Shown here piece after piece: positions 62,382 through 64,000 of a stretch of DNA of 64,000 bases (its first letter is position 1; every line of letters starts with the position of its first letter). The DNA comes from Pseudomonadota bacterium (GTDB taxonomy: Bacteria; Pseudomonadota; Alphaproteobacteria; Puniceispirillales; Marisalimonadaceae). Position numbers and translations under genes: made by a program. The notes beneath the pieces are model-generated. The model ran no database searches and was not told where the DNA came from. It worked only from the letters and a program-made list of their open reading frames with translations. The stretch lies in the NCBI GenBank assembly GCA_027625145.1, contig JAQBXK010000002.1:93475-157474 (forward strand). The letters run 5' to 3'.

Positions 62382-64000
62382 ATGGATAATAAAGAAGTAA
62401 TTGAAATAATAGAAAAACTTTCTTCTAGTAAAAAAAAACATGAAGAAGAAAAAGCAATTAAAAAAGGTTTTGGATCTTTATATGATTCAATCGCTTGCAA
62501 ACTTGAAGAACCTATCCGTGCAAGATGGGAAAAACGAGATGCATTTAAAGCAAAACAATTAGAAAAAAAAATAAAGCTAGATAAAATAAAAGAACAAGAA
62601 AAACAAGTTTGGAAAAAAACTAATAAAGATGGAACTCCTTTTTTTAATCTAAAATATTTTTTTCAACATGCTCCAATAAATGAATTTGGTCCAAACATAA
62701 AAAAAGCTAATACTTCAAAAGAAATGATGGAATGGTTTTTGAAATCTTTTGGTCATCTTAACCCATTAGAAATACATCATGGAAGTAATACAGGTGTAGA
62801 AGATGGTGAAGTAACTTTAAGTTATATTGATACTTGTTTGTTTTTTCTGTTTTCAAAATATAGATGGAATGTGCATACACAAAAAATGGATACAAATGAA
62901 ATAATAGAAATGCCTTTATATATTTTTAAATGGTTTGATGAACTTGAACATCTAATTACTGATAATCGTATGTTCTGGTGCATGTTTGAATGGATTTTTA
63001 CAATTCAAAGTAAATATTTTACAGACGAAACTTTTGCTCGTTATGGAAGATTAAATATTCCATTTGAAGAAAGATTACAATTAAGTGAAACTTTAAATAA
63101 ATCAAGGAATGATGGTACATTAAAAGATTCTCTTGTAGATAAATCAAGTAAATTTCCTATAACTGATTTTTGGACCAAAACTATATTTGATAATTTTACA
63201 GATAATGAATATCTAACAGTTTATCGTTCATTTAAAGTTCCCAAAGGAAAGCAAATAAGAAAAGGAATAACATTAGACAACCAAGATAGTCTAATTCATC
63301 AAGCAGGAAATGGTTTTTCATACTCATTATCTAAATTTACGGCAGTTCGTTTAGGTTGGTTTATTTCATCTTTTATTATTAAAAAATATTGTAAGGTACA
63401 AGATGATGAAGCAGAAAAAATTTTAAAAGATAAATGGTTGAATAAAGAGAAAATAGAAAATCCAACTTTCTTTGATGAATTTTATACTTGTATTGGTGAG
63501 TTCAAAGTAAAGAAAGATAAAATATTATTTGCAACTGGTACGATGAGTGATGATGAAATTATAGTACATCCAAAAGAAGTAATTCTTGCAGACTATCGTT
63601 TTTTGAATGTGGTTGATACATTTGCAATGCAATCTTGTTTAAAATTTATGGATCGATTTATAAAAAAAGCAGTAGAAGATCAAGAATATCCGATTAAAGA
63701 TATTACTCAATTTATAAATTTAGACGGAGTATTTGATTACTTCTATATGAGTGCAAAAAAATACTGCAATAGAAATTCAAAAAAGATTGGATACATATTA
63801 AAAGCAGGACAATCAGATTTGTTATACAAATTTATACCTTACGTTTTAGATATGTTAGAAGAACAAAATAAAAAAGAATATGAGTTAGATAAAAAACATT
63901 CAATACAAATGGTATTCACACCAACAGAAATAAACAATAGACATATGTTTAGATTATCAGCAGATCAGTTTATTTTCCCAAATTTAAATGGAAGCAGTGT
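62382..64000 (+). CDS. Large unrecognised protein, 3' end outside window; possible ADP-ribosyltransferase-like domain
   Basis: Open from ATG 62382 to the right edge (539 codons). Residues 1-75 are highly charged and helical (EEEKAIKKGF, KQLEKKIKLDKIKEQEK). A middle region has EWFLKSFGHLNPLEIHHG and several Trp-rich helices. Between about 278 and 405 lie VYRSFKVPKG (Arg282), AGNGFSYSLSKFTAVRLG (Ser313/Ser315) and TGTMSDDEIIVHPKEVILADY (Glu392). This order and spacing of Arg, Ser and acidic-x-Glu resembles the R-S-E arrangement of ADP-ribosyltransferases, with DxE in place of ExE. This is inference; no family was recognised with certainty. No signal peptide and no clear ribosome-binding site. 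Confidence 0.8.
   Translation, partial: MDNKEVIEIIEKLSSSKKKHEEEKAIKKGFGSLYDSIACKLEEPIRARWEKRDAFKAKQLEKKIKLDKIKEQEKQVWKKTNKDGTPFFNLKYFFQHAPINEFGPNIKKANTSKEMMEWFLKSFGHLNPLEIHHGSNTGVEDGEVTLSYIDTCLFFLFSKYRWNVHTQKMDTNEIIEMPLYIFKWFDELEHLITDNRMFWCMFEWIFTIQSKYFTDETFARYGRLNIPFEERLQLSETLNKSRNDGTLKDSLVDKSSKFPITDFWTKTIFDNFTDNEYLTVYRSFKVPKGKQIRKGITLDNQDSLIHQAGNGFSYSLSKFTAVRLGWFISSFIIKKYCKVQDDEAEKILKDKWLNKEKIENPTFFDEFYTCIGEFKVKKDKILFATGTMSDDEIIVHPKEVILADYRFLNVVDTFAMQSCLKFMDRFIKKAVEDQEYPIKDITQFINLDGVFDYFYMSAKKYCNRNSKKIGYILKAGQSDLLYKFIPYVLDMLEEQNKKEYELDKKHSIQMVFTPTEINNRHMFRLSADQFIFPNLNGSS

Overview
The window looks like a stretch of chromosome from an AT-rich marine alphaproteobacterium of the streamlined kind (Pelagibacterales/HIMB59/AEGEAN-169-like; this placement is inference). 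The signs are the low GC, the very short intergenic gaps, the conserved block rplU-rpmA-obgE-proB-proA-nadD-rsfS-rlmH-gpmI-ctpA-rppH ending next to atpD-atpC, and the many TRAP transporters and small-molecule catabolic genes. Nearly all genes end in TAA.

Layout. 1-1644: the 3' part of atpD, then atpC, on the + strand. 1661-13349: a long - strand housekeeping run covering an amidase, RNA and peptidoglycan enzymes, glycolysis, NAD and proline synthesis, ribosome assembly, ribosomal proteins L21/L27 and an M23 peptidase. 13350-21166: two complete - strand TRAP uptake systems (dctP-dctQ-dctM) separated by the wreck of an Ldh-family dehydrogenase. 21374-25608: a + strand set with an extradiol dioxygenase, an aromatic-ring hydroxylase, a second VOC enzyme and a fumarylacetoacetate-hydrolase-family enzyme. 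This reads as a ring-cleavage pathway fed by the divergent TRAP system. 25637-34485: mixed metabolism (DUF445, SDR, AlaX-type editing protein, methyltransferase, GMC oxidoreductase, TerC-type protein), then a third TRAP system with a fused permease and a divergent binding protein preceded by a 40-residue membrane protein.

34545-49501: catabolic and detoxification genes: amidase, RidA, FMN protein, 2-hydroxyacid dehydrogenase, SDR, DMT exporter, HAD hydrolase, C26 peptidase, glutathionyl-hydroquinone reductase, a + strand run of hydroxyacyl-CoA dehydrogenase / CoA-transferase / D-aminoacylase / MATE, then an alcohol dehydrogenase and a cytochrome c'. 49743-51786: queC-queD-queE for preQ0 synthesis. 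51891-62268: an accessory zone of a chromate transporter, many small membrane, lipoprotein and secreted proteins, a short YadA-like adhesin overlapping a Rap1a/Tai-domain gene, an RsmJ-like methyltransferase, a sulfurtransferase remnant, a Tat-exported multicopper oxidase, MAPEG and GST proteins and a CBS protein. 62382-64000: a long unrecognised protein runs off the right edge; its arrangement of key residues resembles an ADP-ribosyltransferase fold.

The most unusual observations are in-frame stop codons in otherwise clean genes. rlmH is cut by a TAA exactly where the family has Glu, with the missing conserved tail still readable downstream. A small membrane-protein gene at 53159 has a TAA as codon 4. 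With a TAG in the decayed Ldh gene, all three can be explained as G-to-T changes of Glu codons. Also notable are a QueE with its cluster cysteines split by a ~38-residue insertion, tiny proteins tied to TRAP genes, and the possible ADP-ribosyltransferase at the right edge. No rRNA, tRNA, CRISPR array, insertion sequence or integrase was recognised.
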